64,000 nt of DNA from Salimicrobium flavidum (GTDB lineage: Bacteria > Bacillota > Bacilli > Bacillales > Halobacillaceae): positions 160,770 to 224,769 of the forward strand of contig NZ_FTOC01000004.1 in the NCBI RefSeq assembly GCF_900156645.1. The letters are read 5' to 3'. This document shows positions 37,073 through 45,552 of this stretch, piece after piece. The notes beneath the pieces are model-generated. The model was not told the origin of the DNA. It did not search any database and was given only the letters and a program-made list of their open reading frames with translations. Positions within the stretch are counted from its first letter, which is position 1. Each line of letters starts with the position of its first letter. Made by a program: the position numbers and the translations under genes.

Positions 37073-38155
37073 TCAGTTTCGTATGTTTTCATTCAGCTGT
37101 TCGGTAGTCAGGTCAGCTACTGTCTCTTCCGTCTGCCACGTCTGATTGGATGCCGCCATCCCGACTCGAACAGAATCATGAAAAGATTTCTCATGAGTGC
37201 GTCCGAAAAGCATGCCTCCGATGAACGCTTCTTTCACTCCTGTACCATCTACCCATGTTTCCACCGAAGGCTCCACAAAGGCTTCTTCGCCGGAATTTTG
37301 TCTGACAAACACTCCCTCGGTCTCAAGATGGATGATGACGTTCGATACTCCCCGTCCGCTTAGCAATTCCGCAGCTTTTCTGCATTCCTCCATGCTATGA
37401 ATCTCCGTCTCCGTCAGTTCCGCCGCTTCTTCGCGTGTTACGAAAAGTACTTCGATGCCGCTCAGGTTTTGTGGTAGCCGCTTCGTTTTCGGCGTAGAAA
37501 CGGTATGCACCCACAAGGAACGCTCTTCTTTTTCCACTCTTTCAATCAAATAGGAAAGTGTCACTTCCGGAAGATTCGTATCGGCGAAGATGACTTCAGA
37601 GGATGCGATATGCGACCAGCGTGCCTCCAACAGTTCCGGGGAGAAATGCTCATAGATATTCATATCAGCGACTGCAAGAACAAGTTCTCCCGACTCATCG
37701 AGAATCGACGTGTACGTACCCGTTTTCTCATTATTTACCGTAATCGATTGGGTAACGTCCACCCCATGTTCCTTCGTTTCCTTTAACAGCCATGCCCCGT
37801 CCTGCTCGTCCCCGGTCAGGGTGATCAGAGAGACGTCACTCGAGAGTCTACCAAGGTTCTCCGCAACGTTCCTCGCTACTCCTCCACATCCCTGCACGGA
37901 AGAAGCTGGATTCGAGGTCCCGTACTGTACAGGGGAGAGAGTGCGGGTTTTCCGGTCAATGTTCGCCCCGCCGATACAGGTGATTTTCGATTCTTCCTTT
38001 AATACATACGCTCTCCCTACGATTTCCCCCCGTTTCGTCAGGGTGGAAATATAACCCGCCACTGCGGAACGGGAGAGTCCCAGTTTTTCTGAAAGCTCTT
38101 GCTGGGTGATGAATGGATTTTCTCGGATTAGTTCCAAAATACGCTGATCTTTCAC
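37073..38155 (-). CDS. PfkB-family sugar/nucleoside kinase with N-terminal HTH
   Basis: 360 residues from GTG 38155, which has GAAAGGACG upstream; an earlier TTG at 38179 is less likely. Residues 1-50 are a winged helix (ILELIRENPFITQQELSEKLGLSRSAVAGYISTL). The rest is a PfkB kinase (CIGGANIDRK, GCGGVARNVAENLGRLSSDVSLIT) very like the psuK of this window. The usual C-terminal DTTGAGD motif reads WVDGTGVKEAF here, lacking one Gly but keeping Asp. Similar fusions act on pseudouridine. It may be both kinase and regulator. Confidence 0.82.
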   Translation of the reverse strand: MKDQRILELIRENPFITQQELSEKLGLSRSAVAGYISTLTKRGEIVGRAYVLKEESKITCIGGANIDRKTRTLSPVQYGTSNPASSVQGCGGVARNVAENLGRLSSDVSLITLTGDEQDGAWLLKETKEHGVDVTQSITVNNEKTGTYTSILDESGELVLAVADMNIYEHFSPELLEARWSHIASSEVIFADTNLPEVTLSYLIERVEKEERSLWVHTVSTPKTKRLPQNLSGIEVLFVTREEAAELTETEIHSMEECRKAAELLSGRGVSNVIIHLETEGVFVRQNSGEEAFVEPSVETWVDGTGVKEAFIGGMLFGRTHEKSFHDSVRVGMAASNQTWQTEETVADLTTEQLNENIRN

Positions 38156-38457
38156 AACTAACGTCCTTTCTGCTACCAAAACTTCTTACTCCTATTTTAT
38201 CATAAAGGCGGTAAATTTCCTGATTTTTTCGCCCTGTAAACACAACTTCTCCCGGGTAACTTCTTCCAAAAATAAACTTTAAGGAATAAATAAGGTTTCA
38301 TCTAATGTCACAAACATTTCAAAATTTCTCCATCCCTTATCATCAAGCCCTTCATCCTCTCCAAAGGGTGCTAAGATAGTTTGAAGAGAACGGTACAGGG
38401 TATGAGTCCTATGGAAACCGTTCCGGAAAGAGCGGAATACTTCACTTGGAGGGATTA

Positions 38458-39129
38458 ATGATGGAAGAGAATACTTACGCTGAAGAGGAACAACGCTACG
38501 GCTTACCACGTATAGGTGAAAAAGCTCCTGATTTCACCGCTCAAACGACTCACGGAGAACTGTCGCTCGATGATTACAAGGGGAAATGGTTCGTTCTGTT
38601 TTCCCATCCGGCTGACTTCACTCCGGTATGCACAACTGAATTCGTGGCATTCCAGGGAATCTACGATCATTTACGTGCGATGAACACAGAATTACTCGGA
38701 CTGAGTGTGGACAGTGTCACTTCTCACATCGCCTGGATTCGTAACATCGAAGAGAATTTCGACACAAAAATCGAATTCCCGGTCATCGCCGACCTCGACA
38801 AACAAGTGGCTACGAAATTCGGAATGATCACGCCGGAAAGTAATGGTACAGAAACGTCCCGTGCCGTTTTCGTCATTGATGATAAAGGTACTATCCGTTC
38901 TGTCATCTATTACCCACTTACTACAGGCAGGAACATGGATGAAATCCTCCGTCTCGTCGAAGCATTGAGAACTACGGATGAACACGGTGTCTCGACCCCT
39001 GCAGATTGGAGAAAAGGAGATAAAATCGTAGCTTCTCCTCCGAAAACGGTCGAAGACGCAAGAGCCCGTGAAAATGACGACTCCTACGAATGTGTCGACT
39101 GGTACTTCTGCAAAAAAAATCTGGATTAA
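38458..39129 (+). CDS. 1-Cys peroxiredoxin (Prx6/AhpC-TSA family)
   Basis: 223 residues from ATG 38458, chosen because GGAGGG lies seven bases upstream; the frame extends to 38446. The peroxidatic motif is HPADFTPVCTTE (C58), and the KWFVLFSHPADFTPVCTTEF context with RAVFVIDDKGTIRSVIYYPLTTGRN is the Prx6-type arrangement. It reduces peroxides in the cytoplasm. A C-terminal pair of cysteines (YECVDWYFCKK) is present and might act as resolving cysteine. It is monocistronic. Confidence 0.9.
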   Translation: MMEENTYAEEEQRYGLPRIGEKAPDFTAQTTHGELSLDDYKGKWFVLFSHPADFTPVCTTEFVAFQGIYDHLRAMNTELLGLSVDSVTSHIAWIRNIEENFDTKIEFPVIADLDKQVATKFGMITPESNGTETSRAVFVIDDKGTIRSVIYYPLTTGRNMDEILRLVEALRTTDEHGVSTPADWRKGDKIVASPPKTVEDARARENDDSYECVDWYFCKKNLD

Positions 39130-39133
39130 TGAA

Positions 39134-39171
39134 AATGAAGCCAGGCCCTTCTCGGGGACCTGGCTTCATTG
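39134..39171. terminator. Bidirectional terminator
   Basis: AATGAAGCCAGG and CCTGGCTTCATT form a strong stem between the converging peroxiredoxin and thioesterase genes. Confidence 0.85.
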
Positions 39172-39173
39172 CT

Positions 39174-39647
39174 CTATATACTTATGCGAGCTTTCCTTTC
39201 CCGTTCCTTTTTCCGATCGGCGGCGGTTCGATAAAGCTCCTTCTCTTCTTTAGTTTCCGGAATTACTTCCGGGACAGATACCGGTTTACCGTCTTCTCCG
39301 ACGGCTACCATCGTCAGGAAAGATTCCGTCGTCACTTTCTGTTCTCCCTGCAGAAAATCTTCGGCATATACCTTCACGTACACTTCCATCGATGTCCGCC
39401 CGGTCTTTGTTACGCAGGCTTCTAACGTCAGCGCTTCTCCCACTTTCGCAGCAGAAAGAAAGTTCACTGAGTCGATCGACGCTGTCACTACCACGGCATT
39501 GGCATGCTTCATAGCCGTAAGGGCAGCAATTTCATCAATATAAGCAAGTACTTTCCCGCCGAAGATCGTACCCATGTGGTTCGTATCGGGTGGAAAAACG
39601 AGCCTCGTCTGCGTCATTTTTGAAGTCTTCACTGGTAATGCTTCCAT
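39174..39647 (-). CDS. Acyl-CoA thioesterase (hot-dog, YkhA type)
   Basis: 157 residues. The hot-dog helix and active-site segment read FPPDTNHMGTIFGGKVLAYIDEIAALTAM with the conserved Asn/Asp pattern of YciA/YkhA-type acyl-CoA hydrolases, followed by VDSVNFLSAAKVGEALTLEACV. The enzyme releases CoA from fatty acyl-CoA. AGGAGGAAG precedes the ATG. Unusually, its leader contains a complete cobalamin riboswitch 43 bases upstream. Confidence 0.9.
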   Translation of the reverse strand: MEALPVKTSKMTQTRLVFPPDTNHMGTIFGGKVLAYIDEIAALTAMKHANAVVVTASIDSVNFLSAAKVGEALTLEACVTKTGRTSMEVYVKVYAEDFLQGEQKVTTESFLTMVAVGEDGKPVSVPEVIPETKEEKELYRTAADRKKERERKARISI

Positions 39648-39689
39648 GTAATTCTTCCTCCTATTCTCCCGTAGGAATTCGTGTTCGCT

Positions 39690-39842
39690 CCGGTGGCAGG
39701 TCTCCTGGCTCAGGTTCCACGCTCTCTACCCCTTCCCGTCGCGAGGACAGTGGATCGGTATAGAGCTCCCCTACACAGTGGCGGGACCGCGCCGGATTTT
39801 CACCGGACTTCCCTATTCACGCCTTCTACAGGCGACCACCGG
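39690..39842 (-). promoter_or_regulatory. Cobalamin (AdoCbl-class) riboswitch
   Basis: Read on the minus strand. CCGGTGG (39842-39836) pairs with CCACCGG (39696-39690) to close P1. In between are the B12 box and its neighbours: GGGAAGTCCGGTGAAAATCC, then GCGGTCCCGCCACTGTG, and near the 3' side GAGCCAGGAGACCTGCC. All major conserved blocks are present. The RNA reads into the acyl-CoA thioesterase gene. TTCCT in the following leader could pair with AGGAA of the ribosome site, which would suit translational control. Confidence 0.93.
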
Positions 39843-39943
39843 ACGTATTCGATTTTACGAGTAGAATACTACTCTCTTCCACTATCCTTCAATACCCTAA
39901 TTCTGTCAATCAACTTAAAATTATTTCAATTGATATTGAATCC

Positions 39944-39976
39944 GTTAACCTTTTGTTCACTTTTTTGAGTTATTCT
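39944..39976 (+). promoter_or_regulatory. HssR-type direct-repeat operator and promoter before hssR
   Basis: GTTAACCTT-TT-GTTCACTTT (39944-39963) is a direct repeat with 11-base period, the same architecture as the GTTCATATT-N2-GTTCATATT box of staphylococcal HssR. A -10 element TATTCT (39971-39976) follows seven bases later. The same motif at the same distance precedes hrtB. Confidence 0.75.
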
Positions 39977-39998
39977 AGAAAGTGAAAGGATGATAAGG

Positions 39999-40676
39999 AT
40001 GACTTCGATATTGATTACAGATGATGATTCTTATATAAGAAAGATTGTATCACATACTCTTCAGCAGTCTGGCTATCGTACATTCATGGCTGCAAATGCA
40101 GAAGAAGCACAGAATATACTTGGAGAGACAGTCATAGATCTCGCCATCATCGACGTCATGATGCCGGGGATGGATGGCTACTCTCTTACAAGGACTATCC
40201 GTCTGAATTACGGGCTCCCTGTTATTCTGTTGACAGCGAAAGGAGAACTCCATGACAAGGAACTTGGGTACCGAGCTGGTACGGATGACTATATCGTGAA
40301 ACCTTTCGAACCGAAAGAGCTTTTGTTCCGTACAGAAGCGGTTCTAAGACGCTATGATCGACCAAGCATGCAAACGCTGATTGCAGGTGATATGAAAATA
40401 GAACTCAGCAACTATAATGTACAAATCGGCGATACCCACCTGATGTTACCTCTCAAGGAATTCGAAATTCTCGCACTTCTAGCTTCTCGGCCAAATAGGG
40501 TTTTGAGCCGGGACCACCTCATCGAACACGTGTGGGGCATTGATTTCGAAGGAGACGAACGTACACTGAACGTACATATCAAGCGATTGAGAGAACGCCT
40601 CTCCCCCCTTACTAGTGCTGTTTCCATCCAAACAGTGCGTGGTGTCGGTTACAGACTGGAAGTGAAAGAGATATGA
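39999..40676 (+). CDS. hssR: OmpR-type response regulator, HssR-like
   Basis: 225 residues. The receiver domain has phospho-acceptor Asp in IIDVMMPGMDGYSL and the conserved Lys in GTDDYIVKPFEPKEL. The winged-helix output domain ends in HVWGIDFEGDERTLNVHIKRLRERL and TVRGVGYRLEV. These blocks closely match staphylococcal HssR. I use the ATG at 39999, since AAAGG is well spaced from it. It overlaps the kinase gene by four bases. With the matching operator boxes and the downstream hrt genes, a heme-stress response is likely. Confidence 0.82.
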   Translation: MTSILITDDDSYIRKIVSHTLQQSGYRTFMAANAEEAQNILGETVIDLAIIDVMMPGMDGYSLTRTIRLNYGLPVILLTAKGELHDKELGYRAGTDDYIVKPFEPKELLFRTEAVLRRYDRPSMQTLIAGDMKIELSNYNVQIGDTHLMLPLKEFEILALLASRPNRVLSRDHLIEHVWGIDFEGDERTLNVHIKRLRERLSPLTSAVSIQTVRGVGYRLEVKEI

Positions 40677-42043
40677 AATCACTGTATACTAAGTTTCTCA
40701 TAATCACGCTTACCATTATGACCCTTAGTTCCCTCATCGGTTTTCTGATTTCCAATATTTACTATCAAAACAATCTGAAGCTTGAAACGGACCAAAAAAA
40801 TACGGAAATCGCCCGGTCCATTGCCTCCTATGCGGAAACGACAGAAGAACCGAATATCTATCTCTCCCATACTGCCGATACGGGTTACCAGCTATACCTT
40901 GCGGGTCCAGGAAGTTCACGATTTTTCGGAGAATCTTTCGACGAAAACACCCTTCCGAAAAACACTGTGGAACAAGTCAGAAATGGCGATACTTACCACG
41001 GCATGGAGAATTTTCCTGGTGAAATTTTTGTTACTGGTTTTTTCGCTAATGAACTGAAAAACTCAGTTGGGGTGCCGCTCACGCTTGATGGAGAGCAATA
41101 TGCATTGTTCCTCCGCCCTGACATCAAACTTCTGTTCAATGAAATTCATATTCTTCTCGGACAAATGGTAGGTATCATAATCACGGTCAGCCTATTAGCG
41201 ATGCTTGCGTGGTCTGGTATGCTTATCCTTCCGATCCGTAAACTTTCCCGAGCGACGATGGAAATACAGGAAGGAAGTTTTCACGTGCGACCGGATATTC
41301 AGAGGAAAGATGAAATCGGACAACTAGCCCGGAACTTTAACTCGATGATCGGCCGCCTCAGTGAAGTCGACCGGCTGAGGAGGACATTCGTCACCAACGT
41401 CAGCCACGATATCCAAACGCCGCTTGCGAACATCCGTGGCTACAGCTATTCTCTAGAAAAAAACCAGCTGGAAGAAGAAGAAAAAAAGGAACATATCCGC
41501 ATTATCCAGGAAGAAGCGGAACACCTTTCCATCCTCTCCCGGCAACTCCTCCTTCTTTCCTCCATCGAAAATAAAGATGGTCACCTGCCACGGGAGACGT
41601 TTGATTTGAGAGACCAGCTGACTTACTTACTCCATCGCTATCATTGGCGAATCAACGAATCCGGTCTAGCTCTCACTTACTCCTTGGAAGAAGGGGGGTA
41701 TGCTGGGAGCGAAGATTTACTTTACACAGTATGGGAGAATCTGCTCAGTAACGCCATCAAATACAGCACCCCAGGCGGCACTATCTCCGTTTCATTGGAA
41801 AACGCAGAAAAAGGTGTAACCGTTACTGTAAAGGACGAAGGGATCGGAATGTCAACAGAAGAAACATCGAGGGTATTCGAACGTTTCTATCGTGCCGACC
41901 CGGCCAGGTCAAGAACAACTGAAGGTACTGGTCTCGGTCTGGCGATTGTAAAAGAAGTCGTTGATCTTCACCAAGGAGAAGTTTCCATTCACAGCTCACC
42001 CGGAGAGGGAACGACTTTCGTTGTTTTCCTCCCTCATTTGTAA
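40673..42043 (+). CDS. hssS: Sensor histidine kinase, HssS-like
   Basis: 456 residues, the usual HssS length. TM1 (about 8-30), an extracellular sensor region (about 31-160), TM2 (about 163-187), a HAMP domain (LPIRKLSRATMEIQEGSF), then the H box TNVSHDIQTPLANIRGYSY with the phospho-accepting His, N box WENLLSNAIKYS, and the G boxes KDEGIGMS and GTGLGLAIVKEVV. It would detect heme at the membrane and phosphorylate HssR. The start overlaps hssR by four bases. Confidence 0.82.
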   Translation: MKSLYTKFLIITLTIMTLSSLIGFLISNIYYQNNLKLETDQKNTEIARSIASYAETTEEPNIYLSHTADTGYQLYLAGPGSSRFFGESFDENTLPKNTVEQVRNGDTYHGMENFPGEIFVTGFFANELKNSVGVPLTLDGEQYALFLRPDIKLLFNEIHILLGQMVGIIITVSLLAMLAWSGMLILPIRKLSRATMEIQEGSFHVRPDIQRKDEIGQLARNFNSMIGRLSEVDRLRRTFVTNVSHDIQTPLANIRGYSYSLEKNQLEEEEKKEHIRIIQEEAEHLSILSRQLLLLSSIENKDGHLPRETFDLRDQLTYLLHRYHWRINESGLALTYSLEEGGYAGSEDLLYTVWENLLSNAIKYSTPGGTISVSLENAEKGVTVTVKDEGIGMSTEETSRVFERFYRADPARSRTTEGTGLGLAIVKEVVDLHQGEVSIHSSPGEGTTFVVFLPHL

Positions 42044-42049
42044 TAATCC

Positions 42050-42107
42050 GTTAACCTTTTGTTCACCTTACTGATGTATCTTTATCAGTGAAGCGAACAA
42101 AAGGTTA
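42050..42107 (+). promoter_or_regulatory. HssR-type operator and promoter before hrtB
   Basis: GTTAACCTT-TT-GTTCACCTT (42050-42069), seven bases, then TATCTT (42077-42082) as -10: the same layout as before hssR. An inverted copy of the core (GAACAAAAGGTT, 42095-42106) follows the -10 and pairs with AACCTTTTGTTC at 42053-42064. Confidence 0.75.
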
Positions 42108-42141
42108 TTTTTATCCTAATTTACAGAAAGGAAGAATCCCT

Positions 42142-43158
42142 ATGAATATGGCTCTCAAAGAAATGAAAAAGAATAAGACAAGATTCCTGATTATCGGTGC
42201 CGTCGTATTTCTTATCAGTCTGCTTGTTTTTCTTCTGTCCGGGCTATCCAATGGCCTCTCAGAAGACAACATGGCTTCGATCAGGAATTTGCCGGATGGA
42301 ACTTTTCACATGAGCGAGGAAGCAGAAGGCTCTTACACACAATCTCTCATCGAAGAAGAAACTATTCAGGAGAACACAGAGGACGAAAGTTTCGCTTTTT
42401 CCGTGCAAATGGGGGCACTTGAAACAGGTACACAGAAACACTCCCTCGCATTCTTCACTACCACTGCACCTTCCCATTTTCCGGACGTACAGGAAGGTCA
42501 TGTTTTTGTGGATCAGTCGCTGAAACAGGAAGGTGTCACAGCAGGGGAGGACCTCGAACATCCGCAGAGCGGGAGGAGCCTTGTAGTATCAGGTTTCGTA
42601 GACAATGAAAGGTTTAGCCATGCGCCTGTTGCCTTCACCAATGCGGAAGATTTCAGGACTATGTTCCGGATGGATCAGAAGCAGGTCTTGTACACAAGTA
42701 AGAACGTCGATATCAAAGGACTCGACGCCTTTTCGAAAAAAGAGTTCCTGGCTTCGATCCCCAGCTACCAGGCAGAACAGATGACTTTGTCGATGATCCT
42801 GTGGTTCCTCGTTCTGATTAGTGGCATGTTGTTCGCCATCTTTTTCTACATGATGAACGTGCAGAAAACCGGCATGTTCGGAATCCTGAAAGCAATCGGT
42901 TTCCACACCCGTGATTTGTTCATCATGATGTGGACTCAGATGCTGATGATCACCTTTTTATCGGTTCTACTTTCCGTGATCATCAGTCAGGTAGCAAGTT
43001 TTCTCTTACCAGAAACAATGCCCTACGACCTTCCATTAGAAACGACGCTCTGGCTAGCCGGACTCTTTTTCGCCGTCGGTTTCCTCGGCTCCACACTTTC
43101 CGGCCTGCATATCAGACAAATAAAACCGCTGGAAGCAATTCAGCAAGGAGAGGGATAA
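42142..43158 (+). CDS. hrtB: ABC permease of the heme exporter, HrtB-like
   Basis: 338 residues from the ATG at 42142 (MNMALKEMKKNKTRFLIIG), preceded by AGAAAGGAAG; the frame extends upstream to 42088 but that would include the promoter. One N-terminal TM (about 15-37), a large extracellular domain, then three TM segments in the FtsX/MacB fold (LVLISGMLFAIFFYMMNVQ and GMFGILKAIGFHTRDLF). Together with the next gene it makes the HrtAB heme-efflux pump. The genes are one base apart. Confidence 0.82.
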   Translation: MNMALKEMKKNKTRFLIIGAVVFLISLLVFLLSGLSNGLSEDNMASIRNLPDGTFHMSEEAEGSYTQSLIEEETIQENTEDESFAFSVQMGALETGTQKHSLAFFTTTAPSHFPDVQEGHVFVDQSLKQEGVTAGEDLEHPQSGRSLVVSGFVDNERFSHAPVAFTNAEDFRTMFRMDQKQVLYTSKNVDIKGLDAFSKKEFLASIPSYQAEQMTLSMILWFLVLISGMLFAIFFYMMNVQKTGMFGILKAIGFHTRDLFIMMWTQMLMITFLSVLLSVIISQVASFLLPETMPYDLPLETTLWLAGLFFAVGFLGSTLSGLHIRQIKPLEAIQQGEG

Positions 43159-43159
43159 T

Positions 43160-43828
43160 ATGATTACATTCCAATTAAAAGACATAAGGAAAACGTTCCA
43201 AAGCGGGGATATCGAAGAGGAAGTACTAAAAGGGGTGAACCTCAGTCTCGAGAAAGGAAGAGTAACCGCCCTCACTGGCACCTCCGGGTCCGGGAAGAGT
43301 ACACTACTCACTATTGCAGCCTGTCTTCAAACACCTTCTTCCGGGAGAATCCTCTTCCAGGGAGAGAATCTGGCCAGTTTACGAGAAAAGAATTTACGGA
43401 AGGTGCGCGCTGAAGAGTTCGGCTTCATCTTCCAGTCTTCGCATCTTGTTCCTTTTCTCACCGTGGAGGAGCAGCTCGAGATGATGGTTGAAGTGTCCGG
43501 AAAACAGGGGTGCAAAAAAGACATCGATTCGATTCTTCGTAGAGTCGGTCTTTCTCATCGCCAGAACTCCTACCCTTCTTCTCTATCAGGAGGAGAAAAA
43601 CAGCGGGCCGCTATCGCCCGTGCGGTCATCCACCGGCCCGCTGTACTGTTCGCTGATGAACCTACAGCCAGTCTCGATTCAAAAAAGTCTATGGAGGTCA
43701 TGACCCTTCTGCAGGACATGACAACTTCACTAGGAATGTCGACTCTTCTCGTCACCCACGAAGAAGAGATGCTCGCTTTCGCTGATCAGGTCGTGCGTAT
43801 GGAGGACGGAAGAGTCACTGATCGATAA
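43160..43828 (+). CDS. hrtA: ABC ATP-binding protein of the heme exporter, HrtA-like
   Basis: 222 residues. Walker A TGTSGSGKSTLL, Q-loop FGFIFQSSHLVPFLTVEEQLEM, signature YPSSLSGGEKQRAAIARAVI, Walker B AVLFADEPTASLDSKKS and the switch LVTHEEEM are complete. It is of the MacB/LolD class that energises FtsX-like permeases. It directly follows hrtB. The substrate assignment to heme rests on the neighbouring HssRS-like regulators and the shared operators. Confidence 0.85.
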   Translation: MITFQLKDIRKTFQSGDIEEEVLKGVNLSLEKGRVTALTGTSGSGKSTLLTIAACLQTPSSGRILFQGENLASLREKNLRKVRAEEFGFIFQSSHLVPFLTVEEQLEMMVEVSGKQGCKKDIDSILRRVGLSHRQNSYPSSLSGGEKQRAAIARAVIHRPAVLFADEPTASLDSKKSMEVMTLLQDMTTSLGMSTLLVTHEEEMLAFADQVVRMEDGRVTDR

Positions 43829-43854
43829 GAATGAGCATCAACCACAAGTAACAG

Positions 43855-43914
43855 AGACGTTCATACTATTTATTTGCAGCATCACACATCAAAATTGTTT
43901 ATTTTAAGGGTAAG
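43855..43914. repeat. Direct repeat bordering the fused ABC genes (left copy)
   Basis: AGACGTTCAT (43855-43864) and AATTGTTTATTTT plus AGGGTA (43894-43912) recur as AGACGTTCAT (46704-46713) and AATTGTTTATTTTCAGGGTA (46717-46736) on the far side of the permease-ATPase/lipoprotein pair. The left copy holds about 25 extra bases between the two blocks. Confidence 0.6.
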
Positions 43915-43998
43915 CTACGAATTATGAAACAATCCTAACCTCTCACCTAATTTGTTTATCAGGAAAACTAATTATCGACTTCCCTCTCCCCCGTTACG

Positions 43999-45552
43999 GT
44001 GATCGACGTCCTTCTCAGTCGGCTGCCCGGGTTCGAGTACACAGGTACGGAACTCGAAGAAAATATCGTCCTCGGACTGAGACTCCCTCGTGTCCTGCTC
44101 GGGTTCATCGTCGGCGCCTCCCTGTCTGTAACCGGAGTCGCACTGCAGGCACTCGTCCGAAACCACTTGGCGGACCCTTTTATCCTCGGAGTTTCCTCGG
44201 GAGCTTCCGCGTTTGCCACACTCGGCATGCTGTTCGGCACTTTTTCTTTTCTCGGGACGTATTCCCTGTCGATCAGCGCATTTTTCGGAGCACTTTTTGT
44301 CATTACCCTCGTCTTTTTCCTGTCCCGGGTCGATGGGCGTATCAACATCAATCAGCTTCTGCTCTCAGGAGTGGCGATCGGACTGACGATGGAGGCGATC
44401 ACACGCTTCATCACTCTCAGTGCGCCGAACGCCCTCGGCTTTCATAATACTTCGTTCTGGATGGCAGGAAGCCTCGCAGGTGCCAGGTGGGAATATCTCA
44501 CGCTGCCTACGATCGCCATCATTGCCGGAATGAGTATCCTGCTGACTAATCACCGCGCTCTGAACGCACTGCTCACGGGGGATGAAACACCGGCGACACT
44601 CGGCTTCAACGTACCACTGCTGCAGACGATGCTCGTCCTCGTCGCTTCCCTGCTTGCCGGTGTCACGATAGCCGTAAGCGGAGCTATCGGGTTCGTCGGT
44701 CTGATGACCCCTCACATCACGAGATTACTCGTCGGAGCGAACCATCGACGTGTTCTCCCGGTCAGCGCTTTTCTCGGAGGCATCTTCGTCGTTTGGGCCG
44801 ATGTCGCTGCACGGATGATCATCGCACCGGAAGAAGTCCCCGTTGGCGTCCTCGGTCCGAACGGGAGTGGCAAGTCCACACTTTTGAAAAATATTTATCG
44901 CACCCTCACACCCGTATCGGGATCCATCCGCCTGGACGGGGAGCTGATCAGTACGTTGAAAAACAAAGACCTCGCCCGAAAAATCGGTGTCGTCGCTCAG
45001 GATAACTCCCTACCCTTCGATTTCGAAGTGAAAGACATCGTCGCCATGGGCCGGAGCCCACATAAAAAACCGTGGTCGCGTGATACAAAAGAGGACGAAA
45101 TCATTGTGGAGAACGCTCTACGCCACGTGAATATGCTCGGGATGGCAGACAAAAGCTTCCTTCACCTCTCCGGCGGTGAAAAACAGCGTGTCCTCCTCGC
45201 CCGCGTTCTTGCCCAGCAGACGGACTTGCTTATTCTGGATGAGCCGACGAATCATCTCGATGTCCATCATCAGATGAAGTTCCTCGATACGTTCAAAGAC
45301 TTGGGCACAACCGTACTTGCAGCGATCCATGATCTGAATCTCGCCGCCCTCTACTGCGACAGGATCTACCTTATGAAAAATGGCCGCATTTACGTATCCG
45401 ACTCTCCGGGAGAGGTGTTGACAGCGAAGAATCTGCGCGAGGTCTACGACATCGAAGCGGACGTTCGTCGTCACCCGGAGACAGGAAAAGTTTCCATCAC
45501 TTATGTCCCTGGCTATACCCCTGTCAAAGGAGCGACCATGTATGAAGCTTGA
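43999..45552 (+). CDS. Fused FecCD-type permease and ABC ATPase, truncated at three ends
   Basis: 517 residues starting at GTG 43999. Residues 1-285 are a FecCD/BtuC permease (PRVLLGFIVGASLSVTGVALQALVRNHLADPFILGVSSG, GFVGLMTPHITRLLVG) without its first TM. At EEVPVGVL (about 44838-44862) the sequence passes directly into GPNGSGKSTLL, the Walker A of a FecE/BtuD ATPase, so the last permease helix and the first 30 or so ATPase residues are lost. The signature (LSGGEKQRVLLARVLA), Walker B (LLILDEPTNHLD) and switch His remain. The shared VGVL motif looks like the deletion point. Whether this protein still works is doubtful. Confidence 0.85.
   Translation: MIDVLLSRLPGFEYTGTELEENIVLGLRLPRVLLGFIVGASLSVTGVALQALVRNHLADPFILGVSSGASAFATLGMLFGTFSFLGTYSLSISAFFGALFVITLVFFLSRVDGRININQLLLSGVAIGLTMEAITRFITLSAPNALGFHNTSFWMAGSLAGARWEYLTLPTIAIIAGMSILLTNHRALNALLTGDETPATLGFNVPLLQTMLVLVASLLAGVTIAVSGAIGFVGLMTPHITRLLVGANHRRVLPVSAFLGGIFVVWADVAARMIIAPEEVPVGVLGPNGSGKSTLLKNIYRTLTPVSGSIRLDGELISTLKNKDLARKIGVVAQDNSLPFDFEVKDIVAMGRSPHKKPWSRDTKEDEIIVENALRHVNMLGMADKSFLHLSGGEKQRVLLARVLAQQTDLLILDEPTNHLDVHHQMKFLDTFKDLGTTVLAAIHDLNLAALYCDRIYLMKNGRIYVSDSPGEVLTAKNLREVYDIEADVRRHPETGKVSITYVPGYTPVKGATMYEA

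Noticed and set aside
42053..42106. Hairpin before hrtB taken as a transcription terminator or riboswitch
   Set aside because: Its left arm is part of the direct-repeat operator and lies upstream of the predicted start of transcription, so it is better read as an operator arrangement.
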